NCBI GenBank assembly: GCA_958419945.1
Contig: CATZIC010000021.1
Location: forward strand, 1-31,578
DNA from: an uncultured Clostridia bacterium
Lineage (GTDB): Bacteria; Bacillota; Clostridia; Christensenellales; Borkfalkiaceae
DNA length: 31,578 bases
Direction: 5' to 3'
The notes beneath the pieces were generated by a model. The model was not told the origin of the DNA. It was given only the letters and a program-made list of their open reading frames with translations, and made no database searches. Each line of letters opens with the position of its first letter. Position 1 is the first letter of the stretch. A program made the translations under genes and the position numbers. Below, piece by piece: positions 15,127 through 21,441 of the stretch.

Positions 15127-15885
15127 ATGGAAGAAAACAAAGTGCTTTTTATCGAAGAAGGCGAAGTTGATCTTGAAAAACTTCGTCAGTTCTACAAGGA
15201 AAGCGGTTTTACTATCGTCGGAGCCGCTGCGGACGGAAAAGAGGGGATTGAACTTATTGACAAATATAAACCTGAGTTTGTCGTTACCGGACTTGTGCTT
15301 TCCGGCGTTGACGGGTTCGAGGTTTTAAAACATATTTCCGATCGCAAAATAAAGTCCACCGTAATGGTTATAAGCGTCCTTAAAAACGAGCAAATTATCA
15401 AAAAGGCGATGGACTTAGGCGCGGCTTATTATATGACCAAACCGGTTTCTACTTCTGTGATAAAGGAAAGACTTTTAGAGCTTAAGGAAAAGGATAAAGA
15501 AACCTCTTTATCCGTAAAAGCCGAAGAAAAACCGTCTGTTAGTCTTGACGAAAAGATAAGTAAAATTTTTATCTCGGTAGGTATTCCGCCTCACATTAAA
15601 GGCTATGCGTATCTTCGTGAAGGTGTTAAAATGGCTGTGGATAATCCAAAGATAATAAACAGCATTACCAAGCAACTTTATCCCATGATAGGCGTAAAGT
15701 ACGAAACTTCCGCCTCTAAAGTGGAAAGGGCTATTCGCCACGCTATAGAGGTCGCCTGGAACCGTAATAGAATTGACAGCATAAATTCCGTGTTCGGCGT
15801 GCGTGCTTACGTGGGCAGCGAAAAGCCCACAAACGGTGAATTTATCGCCCTAGTTGCCGACAAAATGCTTCTTGAAGGGGCGTAA
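15127..15885 (+). CDS. spo0A: Spo0A-like regulator with degenerate receiver domain
   Basis: A 252-residue protein with the Spo0A plan: receiver (1-120), linker, and the DNA-binding Spo0A_C domain (about 140-250). The C-terminal domain is close to canonical: VGIPPHIKGYAYLREGVKM, SITKQLYPMIGVKY, then the recognition-helix region SASKVERAIRHAIEVAW and KPTNGEFIALVADK. The receiver is not canonical. Where Spo0A has the phosphorylated Asp in a DIIMPHLDG context, this protein has VTGLVLSGVDG, so residue 55 is Gly. The acidic pocket Asp-Asp is Glu10-Glu11. The Ser/Thr (Ser83) and Lys105 (in TKP) remain. It should therefore not accept phosphate from a relay in the normal way. AAGAGGCG precedes the ATG. 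The usual neighbour spoIVB is absent, so this may be a second, specialised Spo0A. Confidence 0.92.
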   Translation: MEENKVLFIEEGEVDLEKLRQFYKESGFTIVGAAADGKEGIELIDKYKPEFVVTGLVLSGVDGFEVLKHISDRKIKSTVMVISVLKNEQIIKKAMDLGAAYYMTKPVSTSVIKERLLELKEKDKETSLSVKAEEKPSVSLDEKISKIFISVGIPPHIKGYAYLREGVKMAVDNPKIINSITKQLYPMIGVKYETSASKVERAIRHAIEVAWNRNRIDSINSVFGVRAYVGSEKPTNGEFIALVADKMLLEGA

Positions 15886-15917
15886 GTATGTGCCTTGCGG
15901 CAAGTTTTTTAACAAAT

Positions 15918-15953
15918 AAGGCTAACAAATTTTAGTTAGCCTTTTCTTTTTCC
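15918..15953 (+). terminator. Terminator of the Spo0A-like gene
   Basis: AAGGCTAAC (15918-15926) pairs with GTTAGCCTT (15935-15943), then TTCTTTTTCC. A small CTTG/CAAG hairpin with six T lies just before it (about 15893-15909). Confidence 0.8.
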
Positions 15954-16101
15954 AAAAAAATCTACTGGCGGTAAAACCTGAAAAAAATTTCGAAACATTG
16001 CAATAGTTGCACCGAATGATTGCAAAACGACCTATTTCGGCATAAGTTATTAGTGAAAGAGCGGAAAAAAAAGAAAAAATAAAAAAACTGCATAAAAACA
16101 G

Positions 16102-16130
16102 TTTACAAATCAAAACAATACTAATATAAT
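16102..16130 (+). promoter_or_regulatory. Promoter of the zinc-ribbon gene
   Basis: TTTACA (16102-16107), 17 bases, perfect TATAAT (16125-16130). Confidence 0.75.
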
Positions 16131-16173
16131 AATTCCACTCAATACAAAATGGTTTTACCGTTGGAGGCAGATT

Positions 16174-16713
16174 ATGGCGAAATATAAACTTTGTCCAAGA
16201 TGCGAATTGAATTATATCCCCATAGATGAAGAATATTGCGACGTTTGCAAGGCGGAACTTAAAATCGGTCCGCAGCTTATGTTCGCAACTTTAGACGAAG
16301 AAGAGGACGCAACCGAAAAAATCTGTCCTATTTGTAAACAAAATTACATTCCTATAAGTGAAGAAATGTGCGAAAGCTGCATGGAGAAACAGCGTTACGA
16401 CGAGGAAAAAGAGTCGGACGTTGATATCGACACCGACGAGGAATGGAAAAAATACCTCGACGACGACGAAAAAGAAGACCTCGGAAAAGACGAGAACGAA
16501 GAGGAAATGATCTCGCTTTCTCAGCTTGAGCAAGAAGAGGTCAACGAACTTTTCGACGACGAAGAAGACTTTCTCGATGACGACGACGAATCCATGGAAA
16601 CCAATGACGACGACGATTTCGACTACGGTCCTATCGACGAAAAGGACTTTGAAGAAGAAGACGAAGACGACGAGGATTATTCCGACCTTGACGACGAGGA
16701 CGACGATTTATAA
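16174..16713 (+). CDS. Double zinc-ribbon protein with hyperacidic tail
   Basis: A 179-residue protein. Two tandem, similar CxxC...CxxC ribbons occupy the N-terminal 70 residues: Cys7/10/22/25 and Cys51/54/66/69, each as C-P-x-C, then NYIPI, x-EE-x, C-x-x-C. From residue 75 on, the protein is almost all Asp and Glu with few basic residues, broken only by a short helix-like stretch (EMISLSQLEQEEVNELF). Such tails occur in proteins that mimic nucleic acid or bind histone-like or ribosomal partners, and in the RNA polymerase delta subunit, but no delta domain is present here. GGAGG lies 6 bases before the ATG. It is monocistronic with its own promoter and terminator. Function unknown; nucleic-acid or polymerase association is inference. 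Confidence 0.85.
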   Translation: MAKYKLCPRCELNYIPIDEEYCDVCKAELKIGPQLMFATLDEEEDATEKICPICKQNYIPISEEMCESCMEKQRYDEEKESDVDIDTDEEWKKYLDDDEKEDLGKDENEEEMISLSQLEQEEVNELFDDEEDFLDDDDESMETNDDDDFDYGPIDEKDFEEEDEDDEDYSDLDDEDDDL

Positions 16714-16732
16714 TCCTTAAAAAGAAAAAATG

Positions 16733-16760
16733 CGCTCTGCCAAACTTGGCAGAGCGTTTT
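16733..16760 (+). terminator. Terminator of the zinc-ribbon gene
   Basis: CGCTCTGCCA (16733-16742) pairs with TGGCAGAGCG (16747-16756) around a 4-base AACT loop, then TTTT. Confidence 0.85.
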
Positions 16761-16778
16761 CTATACGCCTAAAAAGTT

Positions 16779-16845
16779 GGGCTATAAGCCCGTTATTGCC
16801 CTTTTTTGGCTTTTTGGGTTTAAAAATCGGCCGAAAAGCCAAAAA
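16779..16845 (+). repeat. Dispersed repeat copy plus 12-bp hairpin upstream of veg
   Basis: A copy of the dispersed repeat (core gctataagcccgttat at 16781-16796) is joined to a perfect 12-bp inverted repeat: TTTTTGGCTTTT (16803-16814) with AAAAGCCAAAAA (16834-16845). It ends 9 bases before the first possible veg start, so it may shape veg expression. No SD and no clear promoter for veg is visible outside it. Confidence 0.6.
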
Positions 16846-16853
16846 TAAACAAT

Positions 16854-17090
16854 ATGATTAAATCCACCAAAAATATGGGAAGCATTAAGTCCGCAGTGGA
16901 AAAACTGCAAAACAAAACGGTTAAGGTTACGCAAAACCTGGGAAGAAACAAGTACGTGTCCTATACGGGTGTAATAACAGGTGTGTATCCCGCGCTTTTT
17001 ACGGTGATTCCTATTGCGCCGTATAACGGCAAAACAAGTTTTTCCTATTCTGAAATCCTTTGCGGAAACGTAAAAATAAAAGCGGAATAG
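16854..17090 (+). CDS. veg: Veg family protein
   Basis: A 78-residue Veg protein. In Bacillus subtilis Veg promotes biofilm matrix gene expression; its biochemical role is not settled. Matches to the family: SIKSAVEKLQNKTVKVTQN, GRNKYVSYTGVITGVYPALF and, at the end, SFSYSEILCGNVKI. The start is uncertain: ATG 16854 has no SD site and neither has the second ATG (16875, MGSIKSAVEK), which fits the family N-terminus better. Immediately upstream lie the dispersed repeat and a 12-bp hairpin. The stop codon is inside a small GCGGA/TCCGC hairpin. Confidence 0.85.
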   Translation: MIKSTKNMGSIKSAVEKLQNKTVKVTQNLGRNKYVSYTGVITGVYPALFTVIPIAPYNGKTSFSYSEILCGNVKIKAE

Positions 17091-17139
17091 TCCGCACTCT
17101 ATCAATAAAAATTTTACAAAAAAGTAATGATAATAAACT

Positions 17140-17358
17140 AGGTGCCATAAAGCAAACTTACTGTATGGCACCTAATTTGTCAACGTCATAAACCTCTTTA
17201 AGCAAGCGAATTTACCCTTAAATAAATTGTGTATCATACTTCGGGGGCAAGCCCCGCATAATTGTGCCACACACACTTTGGCAGTAAACTGCCTGTATGA
17301 TACAAAATTTGTCGACGTCGTAAATTTTCTTTTGCGAGCAAGCAAATTTACTCCTTGA
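17140..17358 (+). repeat. Tandem pair of structured repeats between veg and the serine dehydratase
   Basis: Unit A: a 10-bp stem AGGTGCCATA/TATGGCACCT (17140-17149 with 17164-17173), then a tail beginning aatttgtcaacgtcataaa and ending gcaagcgaatttac. Unit B: stem TGTATCATA/TATGATACA (17230-17238 with 17296-17304) enclosing CGGGG/CCCCG (17242-17246 with 17252-17256) and GGCAG/CTGCC (17280-17284 with 17289-17293), then a nearly identical tail (aatttgtcgacgtcgtaaa ... gcaagcaaatttac). A reverse copy of the dispersed palindromic repeat (17361-17380) abuts unit B. No gene fits here. Confidence 0.65.
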
Positions 17359-17378
17359 ATCGGCTTATAGCCCCACTT

Positions 17379-18596
17379 TTAGGATAATTTTATTTTGGCA
17401 AGCCCGCCTTCGGAGGTTTCTTTATATTCTTTCGACATATCCTTTCCGGTTTCCCGCATGGCGGTAACAACGTTGTCGAAGGAAATTTTTCTTGTTTCGC
17501 ATAAAAGGTTGGAAAGTAGTACCGCGTTAACCGCTCGTACGGCGGCAACGGCGTTTCTTTCGATGCAGGGTATCTGTACCAAGCCGCAAATGGGGTCGCA
17601 GGTAAGCCCCAAATGATGCTCGATTGCAATTTCCGCCGAATATTCTATTTTGTCTAAGGAAAGGTTTCTTAGCTCCGCTAAGCTTGCCGAAGCCATGGCG
17701 CACGCCGTGCCTATTTCCGCCTGACAACCGCATTCCGCTCCGGAAATGGAAGCGTTCTTTTTTATAAGATTGCCGATTATTCCGCCCGTTTTTAACGCGT
17801 TTACTATTTCGTTATCCGTGTAGCCGTTTTTTTGCTGTTCGTAATATAAAACCGCAGGCACAACTCCGGAAGCCCCGCAAGTTGGTGCGGTAACAATTTT
17901 TTCGTAAGAGGCGTTTTGTTCGCCAACCGCAAACGCATAGGCGCAAATTAAGCGGTTTTCACGAACTTCCGAACTTTCGCCGGCTACAGCGGAATTATAC
18001 AAAAAGCCCGCCCTACGGCTTACGTTAAGTCCGCCCGGCAAAACGCCCGTGCCTTTTAGGCCGCTTTTGATGCATTCCTTCATTTGCGACCAAGCATTTA
18101 AAAGGTAGTCGTTTACGTCTGACCCTTCAAACCTGTCTACGTACTCCCAAAGCCGCAGACCGTTTTCGGTGCAGTATTCCTTTATTTCTTTAAAGGAAGT
18201 GTGCGGATAAAGGTATTTCACGCTTGATTTGCCGTCTCCGCCTAAAATTTTGCCGCCACCCACGCTGAAGTATCTTTTTTTGTCGATAACTTCGCCGTTT
18301 AAATAGGCGATAGCGTCCAAAGTGTTGGGGTGCGGAACTTCGGTTTCGCAGTCGAAAACCACTTCGCAGGCAAGGGGGGCTAACGTTTTTTTAATAACCA
18401 CGTCCGTGCCGTGCCCCTTTCCGGTTTTAGCAAGCGAACCGTAAAGTATTACCTTAAAAAAGTCTGCCGAAGGATTACGTTTATAAAATTCCGACATTGC
18501 CCGTTCCGGCCCCATGGTGTGGGAACTCGACGGTCCGAAGCCTATGCGGTAAAGTTCACTCAGGCTTTCAAGCCCGTTTTCAAAGGTTTTACACAT
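17379..18596 (-). CDS. sdaA: L-serine ammonia-lyase, iron-sulphur dependent, single chain
   Basis: Converts L-serine to pyruvate and ammonia (EC 4.3.1.17) with an oxygen-sensitive [4Fe-4S] cluster. The beta-type domain comes first, with FGPSSSHTMGPERAM (20-34) and HGTDVVI. The alpha-type domain follows, with APTCGASGVVPAVLYY, GAECGCQAEIGTACAMA and GLTCDPICGLVQIPCIERNA; the Cys of GCQAE, CDP and IPC are the expected cluster ligands. At 405 residues it is shorter than E. coli SdaA (about 454) but complete. CDPICG has a Cys where relatives usually have Ala or Gly. A modest SD-like AAGGT precedes ATG 18596. It is a single gene with its own promoter. The last codons run up to the dispersed repeat copy at 17361-17380, and no separate T-tract terminator is seen. 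Confidence 0.95.
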   Translation of the reverse strand: MCKTFENGLESLSELYRIGFGPSSSHTMGPERAMSEFYKRNPSADFFKVILYGSLAKTGKGHGTDVVIKKTLAPLACEVVFDCETEVPHPNTLDAIAYLNGEVIDKKRYFSVGGGKILGGDGKSSVKYLYPHTSFKEIKEYCTENGLRLWEYVDRFEGSDVNDYLLNAWSQMKECIKSGLKGTGVLPGGLNVSRRAGFLYNSAVAGESSEVRENRLICAYAFAVGEQNASYEKIVTAPTCGASGVVPAVLYYEQQKNGYTDNEIVNALKTGGIIGNLIKKNASISGAECGCQAEIGTACAMASASLAELRNLSLDKIEYSAEIAIEHHLGLTCDPICGLVQIPCIERNAVAAVRAVNAVLLSNLLCETRKISFDNVVTAMRETGKDMSKEYKETSEGGLAKIKLS

Positions 18597-18626
18597 TTTC
18601 TGACCTTAACATATTTTACTGATTTC

Positions 18627-18655
18627 ATTGTAAACTATTTTCAACCTTTTATCAA
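18627..18655 (-). promoter_or_regulatory. Promoter of the serine dehydratase
   Basis: Minus strand: TTGATA (18655-18650), 17 bases, TACAAT (18632-18627), 30 bases before the ATG. The MITE-like element starts 11 bases upstream of the -35 box. Confidence 0.75.
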
Positions 18656-18666
18656 GAAAAAAATAA

Positions 18667-18909
18667 GGCGTATACTTCTGTCTCACCGATTTTTTTAAAG
18701 ACTGCCAACCTAAACAAATAAAGTTTACTTAAATCTTTAAAAATGCGAAGCAATTTTAACGGATAAAACGGGAGAAAGGCGGAAAGTCGAGCGAAATCGT
18801 ACTTTATGTACTATGAGGGAGAGTTTGCGACTTTAGCGCAACTTTTCAAGTTGCGGCTTTATCAAAGCGTTTTACTGCTAAAATAATTAGTGATGACTAA
18901 GTATTTGCC
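18667..18909 (+). mobile_element. MITE-like element, copy 1
   Basis: About 243 bases, homologous in opposite orientation to 23443-23663. Its ends are GGCGTATAC and GTATTTGCC, near-inverted, and the similarity of the two ends extends inward (the TCACCGATTTTTT side against AAATAATTAGTGAT). It has no ORF. An extra GCAACTTttcAAGTTGC hairpin near 18840 is not in copy 2. It lies between the serine dehydratase promoter and a noncoding stretch. Confidence 0.75.
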
Positions 18910-18923
18910 TAAATAAAAAGCAA

Positions 18924-18954
18924 TTGGCAGTTCACTTCGTACGCAAACTGCCAA
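18924..18954 (+). other. Hairpin in the 18.9-19.2 kb gap
   Basis: TTGGCAGTT (18924-18932) pairs with AACTGCCAA (18946-18954). No T tract follows. The remaining bases to 19249 are very A/T rich and contain only the short frame listed next. Confidence 0.5.
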
Positions 18955-18984
18955 CTACCTGAAAAATATATGATAAGGGGGAAA

Positions 18985-19047
18985 ATGATGAAACCGAATT
19001 TAAGTAACCAAAACTGCGACCGAATCACAACCTTGATTACGCATTGA
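18985..19047 (+). CDS. Possible 20-codon small ORF
   Basis: AAGGGGG lies 5 bases before ATGATG, opening a 20-codon frame (MMKPNLSNQNCDRITTLITH) that ends at TGA 19045-19047. The SD site is stronger than that of many real genes here, but no promoter or conserved feature supports it. It could be a small peptide, a remnant or chance. Confidence 0.2.
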   Translation: MMKPNLSNQNCDRITTLITH

Positions 19048-19249
19048 TAATACACCACTTTAAGGGGTTTGTAAAGGATTTTGAAGCGGTTTTTTTAAAA
19101 TTTTTCTAAAAAATTTTTTAAATTATTTTTTTGCCGAATAATTTTTGGCAAAATTTGCTTTTTTCGAGGGTAAAAACTCAAATTCTTTGATAAATAGCGG
19201 ACAAAACAGGTGATTAAATTCTGTGTTTTTATGAAAATTCCTAATTTTA

Positions 19250-19675
19250 TTATATGCGCCGAAACCTACTAAGTACGGAAAATCTGGCTTTTTCCACAAA
19301 AGAAGAAAGATTTTGTAAATTATTTCTGAAAACCTCGATTTTTCGGTAGTTTTCGCTTAACTTTTCGGAAAATTTGATATCGTCCAAATACAGAAAATCC
19401 ACGTAACATTGATGGGCTATAAAATTTCGGATATTCTTTATCTGTTTTAAAAGATAATAATCGTCGCTTGTAAAAATCGGGGCGTTGTCGCTGTTGTCTA
19501 AGGCCTTAAGAGCGACCAAAACGCTTCCCAAAGTTTCTCTGCTTACAAGATTGAGATTTTCGTTCATATCGCCTTGAAGCATGGCGGCGTAAATAATTTT
19601 TACGTCGTGTTCTATGCGTTGGCAATACATTAAAGTTTCGCCCACCAAAATATTGAAGTTATCTAAATACGCCAT
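19250..19675 (-). CDS. HEPN-like small protein
   Basis: A 141-residue, mostly helical protein. It contains LLKQIKNIRNFIAHQCYVDF with Arg83-x4-His88, the RxxxxH signature of HEPN domains, many of which are metal-independent RNases in toxin-antitoxin, CRISPR and anti-phage systems. The motif sits near the start of the last third, as in HEPN proteins. No partner nucleotidyltransferase (MNT) gene lies on either side, so a HepT/MntA pair is not supported; some HEPN proteins are non-catalytic. GGAGAG precedes ATG 19675. The gene stands alone under a weak promoter and no clear terminator follows. The name rests on one motif plus helical character. Confidence 0.65.
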   Translation of the reverse strand: MAYLDNFNILVGETLMYCQRIEHDVKIIYAAMLQGDMNENLNLVSRETLGSVLVALKALDNSDNAPIFTSDDYYLLKQIKNIRNFIAHQCYVDFLYLDDIKFSEKLSENYRKIEVFRNNLQNLSSFVEKARFSVLSRFRRI

Positions 19676-19727
19676 TTTCTCTCCGCTCTACTTAAAAATT
19701 GTGTGCCGTGAAATATTCTTTATAAAA

Positions 19728-19756
19728 ATTATATTCTTAAAACTAAAAAAGCGCAA
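19728..19756 (-). promoter_or_regulatory. Promoter of the HEPN-like gene
   Basis: Minus strand: TTGCGC (19756-19751), 17 bases, perfect TATAAT (19733-19728). Confidence 0.5.
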
Positions 19757-19816
19757 TAGTTTTTAATTAAGATTTTGCTTTCTCGGCAATTTGGTAAAAA
19801 GGTTTTTGCTAAAAGT

Positions 19817-19845
19817 TTGACGATTTTTAGCATTTATGATAAGAT
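19817..19845 (+). promoter_or_regulatory. Promoter of ldhA
   Basis: TTGACG (19817-19822), 17 bases, TAAGAT (19840-19845), just before the AGAGG SD site of ldhA. Confidence 0.55.
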
Positions 19846-19866
19846 AACAAAAAGAGGTTTAATATA

Positions 19867-20898
19867 ATGATTAAAGTAGCAATGTTTGACACTAAGCCTT
19901 ACGACCGTAAATATTTTGACCAATTAAAACCCGAAAATATTGCGATCAAATATTTTACGCCCAAGCTTGACGAAACCACTTACCCATTGTGTAACGGCTT
20001 TGACGTTGTTGTCGCTTTCGTAAACGACGACCTTAACAAAACCGTAATAGACGGGCTTTACGGGTTCGGCGTAAAGCTTATCGCCATGCGCTCGGCAGGT
20101 TTTAACAACGTTGACGTAAAAGCCTGTTACAAAAAAATACACGTAATGCGCGTGCCTTCGTATTCTCCGGAAGCTGTCGCAGAACACACGGTCGCCCTTC
20201 TTTTGACTTCGGCAAGAAGAATCCACAAAGCCTATAACAGAACTAGGGATTTCAATTTCAGCCTAAGCGGGCTTGAAGGCTTTAACCTTAACGGAAAAAC
20301 CGTCGGCGTTATCGGTACGGGTCGCATCGGCCGTGCTTTTATAGATATTATGAAAGGCTTTAAATGCCGCATTATCGCTTACGATAAATTTCCGTCCGAA
20401 GATATCGGCTGCGAGTACGTCGATTTAAAAACCTTGTTTGCCGAAAGTGATATTATTTCCCTGCATTGTCCGCTTTCCGATGACAACTTTCATATGATAG
20501 ACAAAAAGGCTATCGCAAAAATGAAAAAGGGTGTAATAATTTTAAACACTTCCCGCGGCGGACTTATCGACGCCGAAGATTTACTTGACGGAATAAAAGA
20601 AAGAAAAATCGGCGCTGCCTGTCTTGACGTTTACGAGGAAGAATCCGACCTGTTTTTTGAGGATAAATCCGGACATATCCTCGGCGACGACGTTTTGGCA
20701 AGACTACTTAGTATGCCGAACGTAATAATTACTTCGCACCAGGCCTTTTTAACAGACGAGGCACTTTCGGCAATCGCCACTACCACGCTAAAAAATATTA
20801 CCGACTTTTTCGACGGAATAAAATCCGAAAACGAAGTTTGTTACCGTTGTGACAGCATTGAAGACTGTAAAAAGAAAAAGAAGGAAAACTGCTTTTAA
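19867..20898 (+). CDS. ldhA: D-lactate dehydrogenase
   Basis: NAD-dependent D-lactate dehydrogenase (EC 1.1.1.28), reducing pyruvate to D-lactate and regenerating NAD in fermentation. It follows E. coli LdhA almost throughout: AMRSAGFNNVD, VPSYSPEAVAEH, RTRDFNFSL, the Rossmann VIGTGRIG (148-155), ISLHCPLSDDNFHMI, NTSRGGLID (Arg230), VYEEESDLFFEDKSG, and TSHQAFLTDEAL (catalytic His291). The LDH signatures and the DLFFEDK segment separate it from other 2-hydroxyacid dehydrogenases. It carries a C-terminal tail of about 20 residues absent from E. coli LdhA, with four Cys at 325, 328, 334 and 342 and a Lys run. It is monocistronic, followed by a long hairpin. Confidence 0.95.
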   Translation: MIKVAMFDTKPYDRKYFDQLKPENIAIKYFTPKLDETTYPLCNGFDVVVAFVNDDLNKTVIDGLYGFGVKLIAMRSAGFNNVDVKACYKKIHVMRVPSYSPEAVAEHTVALLLTSARRIHKAYNRTRDFNFSLSGLEGFNLNGKTVGVIGTGRIGRAFIDIMKGFKCRIIAYDKFPSEDIGCEYVDLKTLFAESDIISLHCPLSDDNFHMIDKKAIAKMKKGVIILNTSRGGLIDAEDLLDGIKERKIGAACLDVYEEESDLFFEDKSGHILGDDVLARLLSMPNVIITSHQAFLTDEALSAIATTTLKNITDFFDGIKSENEVCYRCDSIEDCKKKKKENCF

Positions 20899-20959
20899 TT
20901 TAATTTTATAAGCAAGCGTTCACCTCTTTGTTGTGTTATAAAATCTTGTTGATTATTTT

Positions 20960-21000
20960 AATCGCCCCCGACCGTTTCTTAGAAACGCTCGGGGGCGATT
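20960..21000 (+). terminator. Long hairpin after ldhA
   Basis: AATCGCCCCCGA (20960-20971) pairs with TCGGGGGCGATT (20989-21000), with one mismatch and then an inner CGTTTC/GAAACG stem and a 3-base loop. The T tract after it is short. About 60 bases after the stop. Confidence 0.75.
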
Positions 21001-21035
21001 GCGATTTTCCCGCTTTAGTTGTTAAAAACCGGCGA

Positions 21036-21206
21036 AAGTGGGGCTATAAGCCCGTTATTTGCACGTTTTGTGCAGATAAGAGAGAAAAGTGAAGAGTGAA
21101 AAGAAACGGATTTAAAGTTATTATTAAAAGTGCTCAAAGCGACAACTCTACACTCAACAATCCAAATTCTAAACTCAACAAAAGTGGGGCTATAGGTCGG
21201 TTATCG
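21036..21206 (+). repeat. Two copies of the dispersed palindromic repeat
   Basis: Copy 1 at about 21036-21060 (core gctataagcccgttat at 21043-21058), followed by a TGCAC/GTGCA hairpin. Copy 2 at about 21182-21206 (agtggggctataggtcgg then ttatcg), followed by GGC/GCC around an A run. Between them lies low-complexity DNA (gaagagtgaa-type and actcaacaa-type words) with no gene. Confidence 0.7.
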
Positions 21207-21219
21207 GGGCAAAAATGCC

Positions 21220-21240
21220 AACTAAACTAAAAGTTTAGTT
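21220..21240 (+). promoter_or_regulatory. Palindrome before the lipoprotein gene
   Basis: AACTAAACT (21220-21228) and AGTTTAGTT (21232-21240), a perfect 9-bp inverted repeat with 3-base centre, about 20 bases before a TTGACA (21259-21264). It could be an operator or a small terminator. A clear -10 box at the right distance is not seen. Confidence 0.4.
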
Positions 21241-21441
21241 TAAATTTTTAAAGAAATATTGACAGAATAAGTTAAATATAGTACGCTTATCATAAGAAAT
21301 GTTCGGCTTGTTTTTGTGCCGAATAGAAAACAAGGAAAAATATTTTTTCCGATTTTTTTGATTTTCATGATGCTTTGGGCTTTTTTAAAACGTCATATAA
21401 GTGTATGGAGATTAATAACAAAAACAAGGAGAAGAAGATAT

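Noticed and set aside
16782..17171. A 129-codon minus-strand frame opposite veg
   Set aside because: Overlaps the whole of veg, which has clear family motifs; composition (Phe, Tyr, His, Arg) is that of an antisense shadow.
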